The notes under the pieces: generated by a model | The model's input: the letters and a program-made list of their open reading frames with translations, nothing else | Databases searched by the model: none | What the model was told of the DNA's origin: nothing | Program-made: the position numbers and the translations under genes | Shown here: positions 1 through 8,645 of the stretch, one piece after another | How positions within the stretch are numbered: the first letter of the stretch is position 1 | Layout of the letters: every line of letters begins with the position of its first letter | From: Berkiella sp964496435 | GTDB lineage: Bacteria; Pseudomonadota; Gammaproteobacteria; Berkiellales; Berkiellaceae | Direction: 5' to 3' | NCBI GenBank assembly: GCA_964496435.1 | Contig: CAZBZP010000010.1 | Span: 47,710 to 111,709, forward strand | DNA length: 64,000 bases

Positions 1-465
1 GGTTCTTATTTTTAAAGTAACCGGGATTTTAACAGCTTTGACGACTTCATTTAAAATTTGAGCGACTAAGGGTTCGTCTTTCAACAAGGCAGAGCCCGAT
101 GCAGTATTACAAACTTTTTTGGCAGGACAGCCCATATTGATATCGATAATTTCAGCGCCTTGGGCTTCATTGTAGCTTGCAGCTTGTGCCATCATTTTGG
201 GATCAGCACCTACAATTTGTACGGAGCAAGGACGTGTTTCACCCTCATGGTTAGCGCGTCGTTTTGTTTTTTCACTACCATGCAATAAGGAGTTTGCGCC
301 TACCATTTCAGAAACAGCGAGGCCTGCGCCGAGATTTTTGCATAATTGCCTAAAGGGCCTATCAGTAACGCCTGCCATAGGGGCCAAAATAATAGGCGCC
401 TCAATTTCATAAGGGCCTATTTTTAAGTTAGATATCTTAGGTTCTGCTGTGTTTGTATCTGACAT
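1..465 (-). CDS. dusB: tRNA-dihydrouridine synthase B, partial (C-terminal part beyond window)
   Basis: Reduces uridine to dihydrouridine in tRNA with FMN and NADPH. The reading frame from the ATG at 465-463 stays open to base 1 (155 codons), so only the N-terminal half of the TIM barrel is present. The flavin-binding start (LAPMAGVTDRPFR), the SEM motif, and the INMGCP segment with the family's catalytic-loop cysteine are visible, and the frame runs off the edge in a VTLKIRT segment typical of the family. It lies just downstream of prmA on the same strand, the arrangement seen in many gammaproteobacteria. The DusB subtype is inferred from this neighbourhood and the motifs; DusA or DusC are less likely. 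Confidence 0.93.
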   Translation of the reverse strand, partial: MSDTNTAEPKISNLKIGPYEIEAPIILAPMAGVTDRPFRQLCKNLGAGLAVSEMVGANSLLHGSEKTKRRANHEGETRPCSVQIVGADPKMMAQAASYNEAQGAEIIDINMGCPAKKVCNTASGSALLKDEPLVAQILNEVVKAVKIPVTLKIRT

Positions 466-502
466 GATGGATGCTCAACCAATGGGAGGGCAATTATAAC
501 GC

Positions 503-1381
503 TTAGTTCTTCACCAACCAAATCAAAGCCCATTCCTCTTGGGTTTGAATTTCTTGCAGGGTGAACCAGGGTTCATAAGCTTTACTTACCGCTTCGATTT
601 GTTTAGTTAACAAACCAGACATGACCAAGTTGCCGCCTGATTTGAGCAGTGATGTTAATTTTTCGTTCAGTGAAATTAATGGTTCTGCCAAGATATTTGC
701 TAAAAGCGTATCAGCTTGCATCATTTGTGTTTGTTCTTCAGGCAGCATAACGCTGAGCTTTTGAGCTTCAATGTCATTACGCAGGCGATTTTCTTGGGTA
801 GCGCTTAAAGCTTGGGGATCATAATCAATGGCTATCGCTTGGCTTGCACCCAGTTTTAAGCCTGCAATAGCCAGAATGCCAGAGCCACAACCATAATCGA
901 TGATGGTTTGTGAGAGAGGCGGATTGGCATCTAACCAACGCAAACAAAGTGCGGTGGTCGCATGGGTTCCTGTGCCAAAAGCAAGGCCGGGATCAAGTTT
1001 AACAACCACAGCATCATCTTGTTCTGGTAAGGGGGAATCACTGGGAATGACCCATAATTTTGTACCAAATTGTATGGGCTTAAAATGCGCTAACCAGGTG
1101 CGTGACCAATCTTGCTCTTCTAAAGCTTGGCATTGAATAACGGTATCTGGCAGCCATTGCTGTAAGGTGCGGGTTATTTTCTCACTATCGCAATCTTCAC
1201 TGAATAATCCAACGACTTTAACCATGTCCCATAAGGGGGTTGTGCCAGGGAGTGGTTCTAGAATGGGTATAACACCTGCATCATAAAATGAAACAGAAAC
1301 AGCGCCCATCGCTTCTAGCCTATTACTATAGATCTGGGCTTGGGCTTCAGGGGTTTCAAAAGCAATTTCTATCCAAGACAT
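503..1381 (-). CDS. prmA: Ribosomal protein L11 methyltransferase PrmA
   Basis: SAM-dependent methyltransferase that trimethylates ribosomal protein L11. The 292-residue length matches the usual family length of about 293. An N-terminal L11-binding domain (about 1-100) is followed by the Rossmann methyltransferase domain; the pre-motif LDPGLAFGTGTH is near 129-140 and SAM motif I (DYGCGSG) at 162-168. dusB follows 37 bases downstream on the same strand, so the two are probably cotranscribed. In many relatives accC is the next gene upstream; here about 5.9 kb of accessory genes intervene. Confidence 0.97.
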   Translation of the reverse strand: MSWIEIAFETPEAQAQIYSNRLEAMGAVSVSFYDAGVIPILEPLPGTTPLWDMVKVVGLFSEDCDSEKITRTLQQWLPDTVIQCQALEEQDWSRTWLAHFKPIQFGTKLWVIPSDSPLPEQDDAVVVKLDPGLAFGTGTHATTALCLRWLDANPPLSQTIIDYGCGSGILAIAGLKLGASQAIAIDYDPQALSATQENRLRNDIEAQKLSVMLPEEQTQMMQADTLLANILAEPLISLNEKLTSLLKSGGNLVMSGLLTKQIEAVSKAYEPWFTLQEIQTQEEWALIWLVKN

Positions 1382-1583
1382 ATAATAATCAACTCAGCAA
1401 ACTACAGAGGATTCCTTTTACCTGAACTTAGTAGAATTAGCAATTAAGCTCGTATGTGCACGGAACGATAAAAGACGCAAAATTACCGACCAATGGTTGT
1501 TCACTAGCTTGTTTAATGCTGTATAGCTAAGAGAAACTGCTGCTTTCAAAATTCAGCTAAACAATGAGCATGAGGAATTTAAA

Positions 1584-1871
1584 ATGAGAGAATTAGCTTT
1601 AAACGAAATAGACATAATATCTGGTGGTGCGAAACCCAATGACGGTTATACTTTCTCACATATCGTTTCCAATGGTTTAACTATAGGTATTATCTGCGCA
1701 TTCTTGGGCAGTAGCTTTGGTGCTGGTTTCGTCGTCGGCTCTTCTTATGCAGCGCTGATGATGACAGCAAAAGCGCTTGATAATTATTTTTTTCCAGAAA
1801 TAGCTGAACCTGTTGTTGTGACCCAATCTACCTTTATAGATCCAGCCAAAGCACAAGTTATCAGTGCTTAA
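1584..1871 (+). CDS. Double-glycine leader peptide, class II bacteriocin-like (95 aa)
   Basis: Small secreted-peptide precursor. The first 15 residues (MRELALNEIDIISGG) have the form of a double-glycine leader cleaved by C39-peptidase ABC exporters: MREL start, conserved hydrophobic positions and a terminal GG. The predicted 80-residue product is rich in Gly, Ala and Ser and has one long hydrophobic stretch (about 30-65) with small-residue spacing typical of pore-forming bacteriocins. A GAGG-type ribosome site lies about 9 bases before the ATG. A second leader peptide gene follows at 2036 and a third is at 16857. No exporter, maturase or immunity gene is recognised nearby, so the bacteriocin role is inference from leader and composition. 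Confidence 0.7.
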   Translation: MRELALNEIDIISGGAKPNDGYTFSHIVSNGLTIGIICAFLGSSFGAGFVVGSSYAALMMTAKALDNYFFPEIAEPVVVTQSTFIDPAKAQVISA

Positions 1872-1878
1872 AGATTGA

Positions 1879-1901
1879 TGCCTGCTCTTTTAGGGCAGGC
1901 A
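1879..1901 (+). terminator. Hairpin after first leader-peptide gene
   Basis: A stem of TGCCTGC against GCAGGCA lies a few bases after the stop codon of the 95-aa peptide gene. It has no strong T run, so it could be an mRNA 3-prime stabiliser rather than a full terminator. Confidence 0.45.
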
Positions 1902-2035
1902 CAGTTCCAATTATAAATAAAATTAACTTAACTAAATTAAATTGAATTTTTTTCCGGTTAGATCTTGTAACGCACAAGATAGTGTGCGAGTATTCACTCA
2001 CTATATGTTTCACAATTTAAATAAAGAGGATCGTA

Positions 2036-2200
2036 ATGAGAAGTTTAACAACAATTGAATCAAATCAAGTCGCAGGTGGATTTATTAATGCCGCTGCTAT
2101 TTTCGAAGGGTTTGCGATGATGGCTGGCATAGGCATGGTAGCTGCATTTGGTTTAGGCGCTGCTTCTGTTTTTGCTTACCAATATTTTAGCGCTAAATAA
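2036..2200 (+). CDS. Double-glycine leader peptide, class II bacteriocin-like (54 aa)
   Basis: Short gene with ATG at 2036 and TAA at 2198-2200. The ribosome site AGAGGA lies 6-7 bases upstream. The leader MRSLTTIESNQVAGG ends in GG at residues 14-15 and resembles the leaders at 1584 and 16857. The predicted product is 39 residues, very hydrophobic, with several small-residue pairs (GIGM, GLGAAS), fitting a membrane-active class II peptide. A perfect 12-bp hairpin follows the stop codon. With the 1584 gene upstream it could form a two-peptide bacteriocin or two independent effectors. Function is inferred from the leader only. Confidence 0.65.
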   Translation: MRSLTTIESNQVAGGFINAAAIFEGFAMMAGIGMVAAFGLGAASVFAYQYFSAK

Positions 2201-2209
2201 TGCCTCTTT

Positions 2210-2243
2210 AGTACATCCCTTAGCAAAGGCAAAGGGATGTACT
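2210..2243 (+). terminator. Perfect 12-bp hairpin after 54-aa peptide gene
   Basis: AGTACATCCCTT pairs perfectly with AAGGGATGTACT around a 10-base loop, ten bases after the stop codon. No T tract follows, so it may stabilise the transcript or be a short palindromic repeat rather than a classical terminator. Confidence 0.5.
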
Positions 2244-2434
2244 CTCGCCAAAGAAAGTGAAGAGCGCGCTAAGCTCAAAACCTGTCAATATTAAACCATT
2301 ATCCTATCCACCTTTAGGGATCTTTTAACAAGATCTCTGCAAATCACAACAGTTTTATGCATAGATCTCCAGCATCAGGTATTTCCTTATTTGCTACACT
2401 ATATTGAGCTTTTTACCTATTAAGTGGAGGATGT

Positions 2435-2731
2435 ATGGCACACTATTTAATGTTAGGAAAATATACAGAGAAAGGAATGAACGGCATTGCGGACAGTGCT
2501 GATAAAATCAAGCGATTTAAAGAACTATGTTTAGAGGAAGGCGCTAAAGTAGTTTCATACTATATGTTGATGGGAAAATACGATGTCGCTTGTATCATTG
2601 AAGCCCCAAATGCAGATGCGATGGCTAGAATTGCCTTAGTGGTTGGTAAGCGAGGAAATGTTCGAACACAAACTTTATGTGCATTCACTGAGCAAGAGCA
2701 AATCACCATGACAGGTAGACTCAAAGACTAA
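2435..2731 (+). CDS. GYD-domain protein (98 aa)
   Basis: Small cytosolic protein matching the GYD family, an alpha/beta ferredoxin-like fold of unknown function. The family pattern is visible: an N-terminal beta strand (YLMLGKYTEKGM), a helix with KRFKELCLEEGAKV, then a strand and loop with MLMGKYDVACIIEAPN, and a C-terminal strand with RTQTLCAF. The length is typical (about 95-105). GGAGG sits about four bases before the ATG. It stands alone between the leader-peptide genes and a coiled-coil gene. Possible stress or metal links are not supported here. Confidence 0.8.
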   Translation: MAHYLMLGKYTEKGMNGIADSADKIKRFKELCLEEGAKVVSYYMLMGKYDVACIIEAPNADAMARIALVVGKRGNVRTQTLCAFTEQEQITMTGRLKD

Positions 2732-3038
2732 TTAATATTCATGAGTACTCTGTTACTTGCCTTTTTCTGTTGGCAGACAACTTATAAAATGTAAGGCCTG
2801 TCTGCTAGCAGAGCATATGTACTAACTCTTTCTTTTTAATTTGAATGCTAACCAATTAGATTACTCAGTAAAATTAGCATTTGTAGTAACTACTACTTCG
2901 TTGTTAGACTTCTTGATTTAAATTTGTTGAAAAAATCAAACAAATAAATTGAAAGGCTCTTTTATTCACAAAATATTTTGATACACTTGCCACCGAGTCT
3001 GTTCATAAGAGCAACGTTGTTAACATTTGGAGGTTATC
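2732..3038. other. Intergenic region without recognised gene
   Basis: About 300 AT-rich bases between the GYD gene and the coiled-coil gene. A possible stem (GGCAGAC near 2773 against GTCTGC near 2799) could end the GYD transcript. No convincing promoter was recognised by eye. Confidence 0.4.
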
Positions 3039-3959
3039 ATGTCGATGGGTGGTGTTGATAAAAATCATAGTGAAGAAAGTGATCAATCGGTGCATACGCC
3101 AGATGATCAAGCACCTAATTATAATCTAACAGGGGCAGCCATTAATCAAGAAACCATTGAAGCTGAAGTTAAAGTAGCTCAAGCGGTAGAGCCAGAGATT
3201 GCACTTGATGCACAACATGAACTAGATGAGCAACAAAAGCAAAATGAAGAGGCTGAACTAAAAGCCGAGGAACATAAAAGAGTACAAGATGAACGTTTAC
3301 CTGCTGATATCAAGAAAGCGCAGCAAAGCTTGCAAGATGCCAAAGATAAGTTAAGAAAAGGTGAATCAGAAGAGCAGCATAAACAACGTCTTGCCAACGA
3401 AGAAAGACTGCATCGTGAAGCGCTTCAAAACGCCCCCGTTATAGATGGAAGATTAGCACATGAAGCTGTTGAAAAAATTACGCCTAGATTGTCTGTCATT
3501 GAAGATTTAGCTGCAGCTGCTAATGCAAAGCGTGATGAAGAAAATGCCCAAGCACAAAAAAAGGCACAAGATGCGAAGGCGCAAAATGAAGCTCATGCAA
3601 AAGAACAAGCTGAAAAGCTTAAAAAAGCACAAGAACATGCTGCACAAAACCTTGTTCAATTTACCCAAGGTGAAGGTAAGCCAATAAAAACAGCGGCTGC
3701 GCAAGGTAAAAAGATCCAAGAGCTTCAAGGGCAATTAAATACCGTGATAGCACATAATGAGACTGCTGTTAAATCAGAAGCTCCCGTTGTTGGCACAACA
3801 AAAGTCACTGCGATTGTAAATGCTTTTAACAGGACAAAAGAAGTGAAACCTTCACAAACTCAGCAACCAAGACGTTCGCAACGCATCAGGGATCAAGTTG
3901 TCAAATTAGAAGCAGAGCAAAAAGCGCAAACAAAAGCAAAAGGCAAAGCAAAAAGATAA
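3039..3959 (+). CDS. Highly charged coiled-coil protein, effector candidate (306 aa)
   Basis: No family recognised. I choose the ATG at 3039 because GGAGG at 3029-3033 lies five bases before it; a TTG twelve bases upstream would put the ribosome site inside the gene. The protein is Lys, Glu, Gln and Ala rich with long heptad-like stretches (roughly 50-130 and 155-215), no signal peptide and no membrane segment. It ends in a strongly basic tail (RRSQRIRDQ, then KAKGKAKR) that could bind nucleic acid or act as a nuclear localisation signal in a host cell. A bidirectional terminator follows. The effector role is inference from composition and from the C48-like protease and ankyrin genes beside it. 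Confidence 0.6.
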   Translation: MSMGGVDKNHSEESDQSVHTPDDQAPNYNLTGAAINQETIEAEVKVAQAVEPEIALDAQHELDEQQKQNEEAELKAEEHKRVQDERLPADIKKAQQSLQDAKDKLRKGESEEQHKQRLANEERLHREALQNAPVIDGRLAHEAVEKITPRLSVIEDLAAAANAKRDEENAQAQKKAQDAKAQNEAHAKEQAEKLKKAQEHAAQNLVQFTQGEGKPIKTAAAQGKKIQELQGQLNTVIAHNETAVKSEAPVVGTTKVTAIVNAFNRTKEVKPSQTQQPRRSQRIRDQVVKLEAEQKAQTKAKGKAKR

Positions 3960-3973
3960 ATATAAGGGTTAAT

Positions 3974-4002
3974 AAAAAAAGGAGGCATTGCCTCCTTTTT
4001 TA
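3974..4002. terminator. Bidirectional rho-independent terminator
   Basis: A run of A, then GGAGGCA pairing with TGCCTCC, then a run of T. It serves both convergent genes that flank it (coiled-coil gene on +, C48-like protease on -). Confidence 0.85.
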
Positions 4003-4007
4003 TTTTG

Positions 4008-4913
4008 TTAGAAACAAATCTTTTCATAATCTTCTATGTTCTTTTGCAAACAAGCCCCGATTTTAATTTTAGTGCCATTCTCTTTTAATAAGAGCCCCAA
4101 TTGATACCGATAATCATTGAATAGTTGGTTATAATCATGCTTGTTTGTGTGAAGGTTATTCAAATATCGCTCTTCGATCCCTGCGTGAGCATAAAGAAGA
4201 TCAATTGCTTTTAAAATTGTGAAGATGCCACAATTATGGTTATCCTTTTGTTGATATTTTGAAAGGCAAGTATATTTTAGTTCATAACCTTCATGTGCAA
4301 AAAATGTCATCAATTGTTCTTTATAAGCCATGTCAAGATCATAGCCATAAGAATCGTAATAGCTAATATGTGCTATTTTCTTGCCGGTGCTTTTATCGAG
4401 CTTGAGCACACTGATGCTGAAATGTTCGCGGATAAGAAAAGGGATAACAAGATATTCACATTGGAACATAGGATTGTTTAGTAGAAACATCGCATTCTCA
4501 TGAACACTGTCTAAAAAGCAACTCAGTGAATATTTCGCATCGATATCGCTTAAAGGAGTCTGGCAGGATTTGCCTGACTTATTAAAAGCAGCCAAGGTCG
4601 GCTGGATAACGGCATATTCTACGAATGCGGGGCACACGCCAACAAGGCTTTCCAAAAGAGGATCCGCATTTAGCATTAATTTAATTGCTTTGCACACATC
4701 ATCATTCTTGAATGCTGAATCTACACCAAAGGTTGATGCCTTCAAAGCTTGGTGTGCTTGCGAGTTCAAGTTTCGGATATAGTTGAGATAATCCAATTTG
4801 ACTTGTGTTTTAACATTAGCTTCAAAATGAATAAATTCTGCAAAATCAGCCATAGAATGCTCAAGTGGACAAATTGCAGCCATAATATAAAAAAGAATGA
4901 ATAATGTCACCAC
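4008..4913 (-). CDS. Ulp1-like C48 (clan CE) cysteine protease, probable effector (301 aa)
   Basis: Predicted SUMO/ubiquitin-like protease. Its second half has the clan CE order: His164 (in REHFSISVL), Asp187 (in SYYDSYG), Gln222 and Cys228 in QQKDNHNCGIF, with Gln six residues before Cys as in Ulp1. Bacteria lack SUMO, so such proteins in intracellular bacteria usually act inside the host as deSUMOylases, deubiquitinases or acetyltransferases. The N-terminal about 150 residues are not recognised. The start is uncertain: adjacent GTG codons at 4913, an ATG at 4883 or an ATG at 4853 could all serve; none has a strong ribosome site. It is convergent with the coiled-coil gene and divergent from the ankyrin gene at 5116. 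Confidence 0.72.
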   Translation of the reverse strand: MVTLFILFYIMAAICPLEHSMADFAEFIHFEANVKTQVKLDYLNYIRNLNSQAHQALKASTFGVDSAFKNDDVCKAIKLMLNADPLLESLVGVCPAFVEYAVIQPTLAAFNKSGKSCQTPLSDIDAKYSLSCFLDSVHENAMFLLNNPMFQCEYLVIPFLIREHFSISVLKLDKSTGKKIAHISYYDSYGYDLDMAYKEQLMTFFAHEGYELKYTCLSKYQQKDNHNCGIFTILKAIDLLYAHAGIEERYLNNLHTNKHDYNQLFNDYRYQLGLLLKENGTKIKIGACLQKNIEDYEKICF

Positions 4914-5115
4914 TCTTGCGATAAAGGGTGGGCCTCATCTGTTAGATGCTTCCTTCCAAAATTTATATCTGCTTATTAGGGCCGTCTATCTACTGGTTCA
5001 TTTATCTATCGCGTAGTTTGGCTTTTTATCTTATTCAAATTGTGTCTAAAAATAAATTGCCTAAAATGAAAGGTTATTTTGCAAAACCTATTATTTAAAT
5101 TATGTAGGATAATGT

Positions 5116-7212
5116 ATGTCATTTATTCCAACAGAGCCAGGCTATATTCTTCCAGACACACTTGAAGATATCGATATGGAAACTATGCTAGTTGATAGCG
5201 CAGAGCTTGATACTGACCAGATAGATATCGCTGCCTTAATAGAAGACGCTGTTCATGAAAATCGCCTAGATGACATCATAGATCTTATCGATAATGCACC
5301 AGCCACTGATGCTGCTTCACCTGTTGAGAGAGAGGGTTTTACACAAGCGCCCATTACTAAGCAAAAACCCTTTGCTCTTCACTATGCTGCGCGTGATGGG
5401 GATGTAGATAAAATTAAAAAGCTTATCAATGATGGCTATGATGTAAATTATGAGGATAAACGAAGCGCAAGACCCTTACATTATGCCGCTTTAGCTGGGA
5501 AAAAAGCTGCCGTTAGCTACTTAATTGAAAACAAAAGCGATGTGCATGACATTGCCTATGAAGGTAATACAGCTTTACATTTTGCCTTAAAAAAACATCA
5601 TTATGATATTGCAAAGGAATTAATTTTTAAAGGTAAGGCCAATCCCTATGTTATAAATGGTGCAGGCTATAATCCTCTTTATTACCTTGTTAAAGATTTA
5701 TCAAAAAAAGCGCTTCTTCATAAAGAAGGAGAATCCCTTGACAGCATAAAGAAGTTGCTAGATACCGTTCTGGATTTTGCGACGCAGGGTGATGCCACAT
5801 ATATTGTTAGTGAAGGTTCCTTTAAGAAGGACAATGTAAATTATGCAAAAGAATCTCCACTCGTTATAGAACTATTATTATTAGCGTCTCATGCTACAAG
5901 TAAAGAACTTCAGAAAATACTATTAGATGGTGCACACAATATTGGAGCGCACGATAGCAATCACCAGAGCTATTTACAAGCGCTCAATCTGTTACATCGA
6001 TTTCCTACCGGTGGTATTTATGATTTATCTTTAACGAAAGGAAACTCAATGGTTTTAGTTTCAGAAGGTCATTATGGCCTTTTCACAACAGCATTAGCCA
6101 GGGATTCATTGGCAGCCTTCCTTGAGACCATTCCAGATAGTGCTGACTTAAGTTTGCTAAAAGAAATATTTAAATCAGTTTATGAAACCTATGCAAATGC
6201 AGCCGATTATTGTGAGAACAAATTACAAGACACTACTTATGCACAAGCATTAGCACTTTATAATGCAGGAAAAACTGTACTTTTGCCTTCTGGCTGGTCA
6301 GGCCATTTTGTAGATGTCATTGTAAGCAAAACTCAAAAAATGTATGTTGTGGCCAACAGCGGCGATAGATATGTTGGCGAGCCGTCGCTGCAGGAAGATA
6401 GTGAAAATGAACCTGGAGATAATGCAGGGCTTATCTTCTACAAATTTGAAGATGGTGATAAATTAGACGAAAAGTTTTTTAAAAGCATTTTAACGAATGA
6501 TGCTCGGGTAAAATTAGAATTAGAGCTGCCAATGAAATACGGTATGGTAGAATCACTCTTTAGCATCGAAAATCCAGATCAAAAATATGGAAATTGTGGT
6601 TGGGAAAGTCATCGTGATGCTATAGAAGGAAACCTATTAATAGAATTGCTTAATAGAAATGTGCCATTTGAACAAGCAAAAGATCAAGCCAAACATATGT
6701 ATGAAACTTGGGATCTTTTCCATGGAAATTACATCATTGATAGTTACATGGAAAACCATCCTGGCTTACCTGTTGAGGCGCTATTGGATATTTTATCTTG
6801 TTTGCAACCTCCCAAAAGTGAGGAAAATAAACCCAGCCCTCAGGTCGCAACTGAAGATGCTGGCAAAATTGAATATAATGAAATTAAAATGGAATTACAT
6901 GGCAAGAAGATTGTAGAAACTTTACAATCCGCTCATTACAAAGAGGATTTTAAAGATTTTATTAAAAGCTTAGATCTTGATGATGCAGCGTGTAAAACAT
7001 TCTTGCAGACGCTCAAAGAGAATTATCAGGTCGATGTGGATGCGATAATAGCGCAGCCCCAAGAGGCACAAGCGCCAGTTACTACAGAGGTTGGTGTGCC
7101 AGATAATCTAAGCGTTTTGCCAAGTGAAGCGCCGCATACATCGCCACATTTTAACATTGCGCATCAAATCATGGTTGAGCGCTGTTTAACTGGTGAGCCG
7201 ATTATAATTTAA
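5116..7212 (+). CDS. Ankyrin-repeat protein with protease-like His/Asn/Cys module (698 aa)
   Basis: Three to four ankyrin repeats span about residues 85-195 (ALHYAARDGDVDKI, PLHYAALAGKKAA, TALHFALKKHHYD). The middle region carries a pattern resembling a clan CE cysteine hydrolase: His397 in SGHFVDV, Asn414 in VANSGDR (17 residues on, the same spacing as His-Asp in Ulp1), then Gln489 and Cys494 in QKYGNCGWES. The Gln is five rather than six residues before Cys, so family membership is inference. The C-terminal 130 residues are charged and low-complexity. No signal peptide or membrane segment. AGGA lies seven bases before the ATG. Probably a host-directed effector; ankyrin repeats would bind the host target. 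Confidence 0.65.
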   Translation: MSFIPTEPGYILPDTLEDIDMETMLVDSAELDTDQIDIAALIEDAVHENRLDDIIDLIDNAPATDAASPVEREGFTQAPITKQKPFALHYAARDGDVDKIKKLINDGYDVNYEDKRSARPLHYAALAGKKAAVSYLIENKSDVHDIAYEGNTALHFALKKHHYDIAKELIFKGKANPYVINGAGYNPLYYLVKDLSKKALLHKEGESLDSIKKLLDTVLDFATQGDATYIVSEGSFKKDNVNYAKESPLVIELLLLASHATSKELQKILLDGAHNIGAHDSNHQSYLQALNLLHRFPTGGIYDLSLTKGNSMVLVSEGHYGLFTTALARDSLAAFLETIPDSADLSLLKEIFKSVYETYANAADYCENKLQDTTYAQALALYNAGKTVLLPSGWSGHFVDVIVSKTQKMYVVANSGDRYVGEPSLQEDSENEPGDNAGLIFYKFEDGDKLDEKFFKSILTNDARVKLELELPMKYGMVESLFSIENPDQKYGNCGWESHRDAIEGNLLIELLNRNVPFEQAKDQAKHMYETWDLFHGNYIIDSYMENHPGLPVEALLDILSCLQPPKSEENKPSPQVATEDAGKIEYNEIKMELHGKKIVETLQSAHYKEDFKDFIKSLDLDDAACKTFLQTLKENYQVDVDAIIAQPQEAQAPVTTEVGVPDNLSVLPSEAPHTSPHFNIAHQIMVERCLTGEPIII

Positions 7213-7249
7213 GTATTAAAGAGATCTTTTAGTGTAGGGACACAAGAAG

Positions 7250-7279
7250 AAATATCTTCCCTGGGAAGGGAAGATATTT
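7250..7279. terminator. Bidirectional hairpin between ankyrin gene and accC
   Basis: A perfect 12-bp stem (AAATATCTTCCC against GGGAAGATATTT) with a six-base loop lies between two convergent genes, with A/T-rich flanks on both sides. Confidence 0.7.
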
Positions 7280-7288
7280 AGATATCAC

Positions 7289-8629
7289 CTAATTTTTTAT
7301 CTTTTGTTCAAGATAATGAATTGTGGTTCCACCTTGCTTAAAGTGGGTATCTTGGATCAATTCTTGGTGTAAAGGGATGTTGGTTTTAATGCCATCAATA
7401 ACCACTTCACTTAGCGCATTACGCATGCGACGTATCGCCTCAGATCTGTCGTTACCAAAAGCAATTAATTTGGCAATTAACGAATCATAGTTAGGTGGTA
7501 CTTGATATGAGCTGTAAATATGAGAATCAATGCGTATACCTGGGCCACCGGGTGCGTGATACCACGTAATTTTGCCAGGGCAGGGGATGAAAGTTTTAGG
7601 ATCTTCAGCATTAATACGACATTCAATAGCATGGCCTTGAATGCGCACATCTTCCTGACGAATTGTTAATTTGTCACCATTGGCAATTTTTAATTGCTCT
7701 TTCACAATATCAATACCGGTGATCATTTCAGTAACAGGATGTTCAACCTGCACACGGGTATTCATTTCGATAAAATAGAATTCGCCATCTTGATAAAGGA
7801 ATTCAAAGGTACCCGCGCCGCGATAGTTAATACGAAGGCAAGCATCTACACAGATTTTACCAATCTTTTGACGTTGAGCTTCGCTAATGCCTGGAGCTGG
7901 TGCTTCTTCTAATACCTTTTGATGTCGTCTTTGCATAGAGCAATCGCGTTCACCTAGATGAATAGCATTGCCTTGGCCATCAGCAAGGACTTGGATCTCA
8001 ATGTGTCTTGGTTTCTCCAAGTATTTTTCCATGTAAACCATGCTGTTGTTAAACGCTGTATTGGCTTCTGTACGCGTTAAAGAAATAGCATTGAGCAAAG
8101 AGGCTTCGCTATGTACCACACGCATACCACGACCGCCGCCGCCGCCAGCCGCTTTAATAATGACAGGATAACCAATTTCACGAGCTATCTTTAAATTTGC
8201 TTTATCATCATCACCTAATGGACCATCCGAACCTGGCACACATGGTACACCTGCTTCTTTCATGGCTTTAATAGCAGAAACTTTATCACCCATTAAGCGG
8301 ATTGTTTCGGGTCTTGGCCCGATGAAAACAAAGCCACTTTCCTCAACGCGTTCAGCAAAGTCAGCATTTTCTGCCAGAAATCCATAGCCAGGATGAATAG
8401 CAACGGCATCGGTAATTTCTGCTGCTGTAATGATAGCGGGTATATTTAAATAGCTTTCAGGTGAGGGAGCTCTGCCGATACAAATAGCTTCATCTGCTAA
8501 ACGCACGGGAAGTAAATCTCTATCAACCGTTGAATAAACAGCTACCGTTTTGATGCCTAATTCGTGGCAAGCTCGCAGAATACGCAAGGCAATTTCGCCT
8601 CGGTTAGCAATTACAACCTTATCTAACAT
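7289..8629 (-). CDS. accC: Biotin carboxylase subunit of acetyl-CoA carboxylase
   Basis: Carboxylates the biotin on AccB using ATP and bicarbonate, the first half of the committed step of fatty acid synthesis. The 446-residue length fits the family (about 449). The N-terminal biotin-carboxylase fold (KVVIANRGEIALRI), the ATP-grasp glycine-rich loop (KAAGGGGGRGMRV) and the active-site EMNTRVQVEHPVTE segment are all present. It is downstream of accB on the same strand, but 138 bases with a palindromic repeat separate them, so accBC expression may be partly uncoupled. Confidence 0.98.
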   Translation of the reverse strand: MLDKVVIANRGEIALRILRACHELGIKTVAVYSTVDRDLLPVRLADEAICIGRAPSPESYLNIPAIITAAEITDAVAIHPGYGFLAENADFAERVEESGFVFIGPRPETIRLMGDKVSAIKAMKEAGVPCVPGSDGPLGDDDKANLKIAREIGYPVIIKAAGGGGGRGMRVVHSEASLLNAISLTRTEANTAFNNSMVYMEKYLEKPRHIEIQVLADGQGNAIHLGERDCSMQRRHQKVLEEAPAPGISEAQRQKIGKICVDACLRINYRGAGTFEFLYQDGEFYFIEMNTRVQVEHPVTEMITGIDIVKEQLKIANGDKLTIRQEDVRIQGHAIECRINAEDPKTFIPCPGKITWYHAPGGPGIRIDSHIYSSYQVPPNYDSLIAKLIAFGNDRSEAIRRMRNALSEVVIDGIKTNIPLHQELIQDTHFKQGGTTIHYLEQKIKN

Positions 8630-8645
8630 AATACTCTTTCCATTC

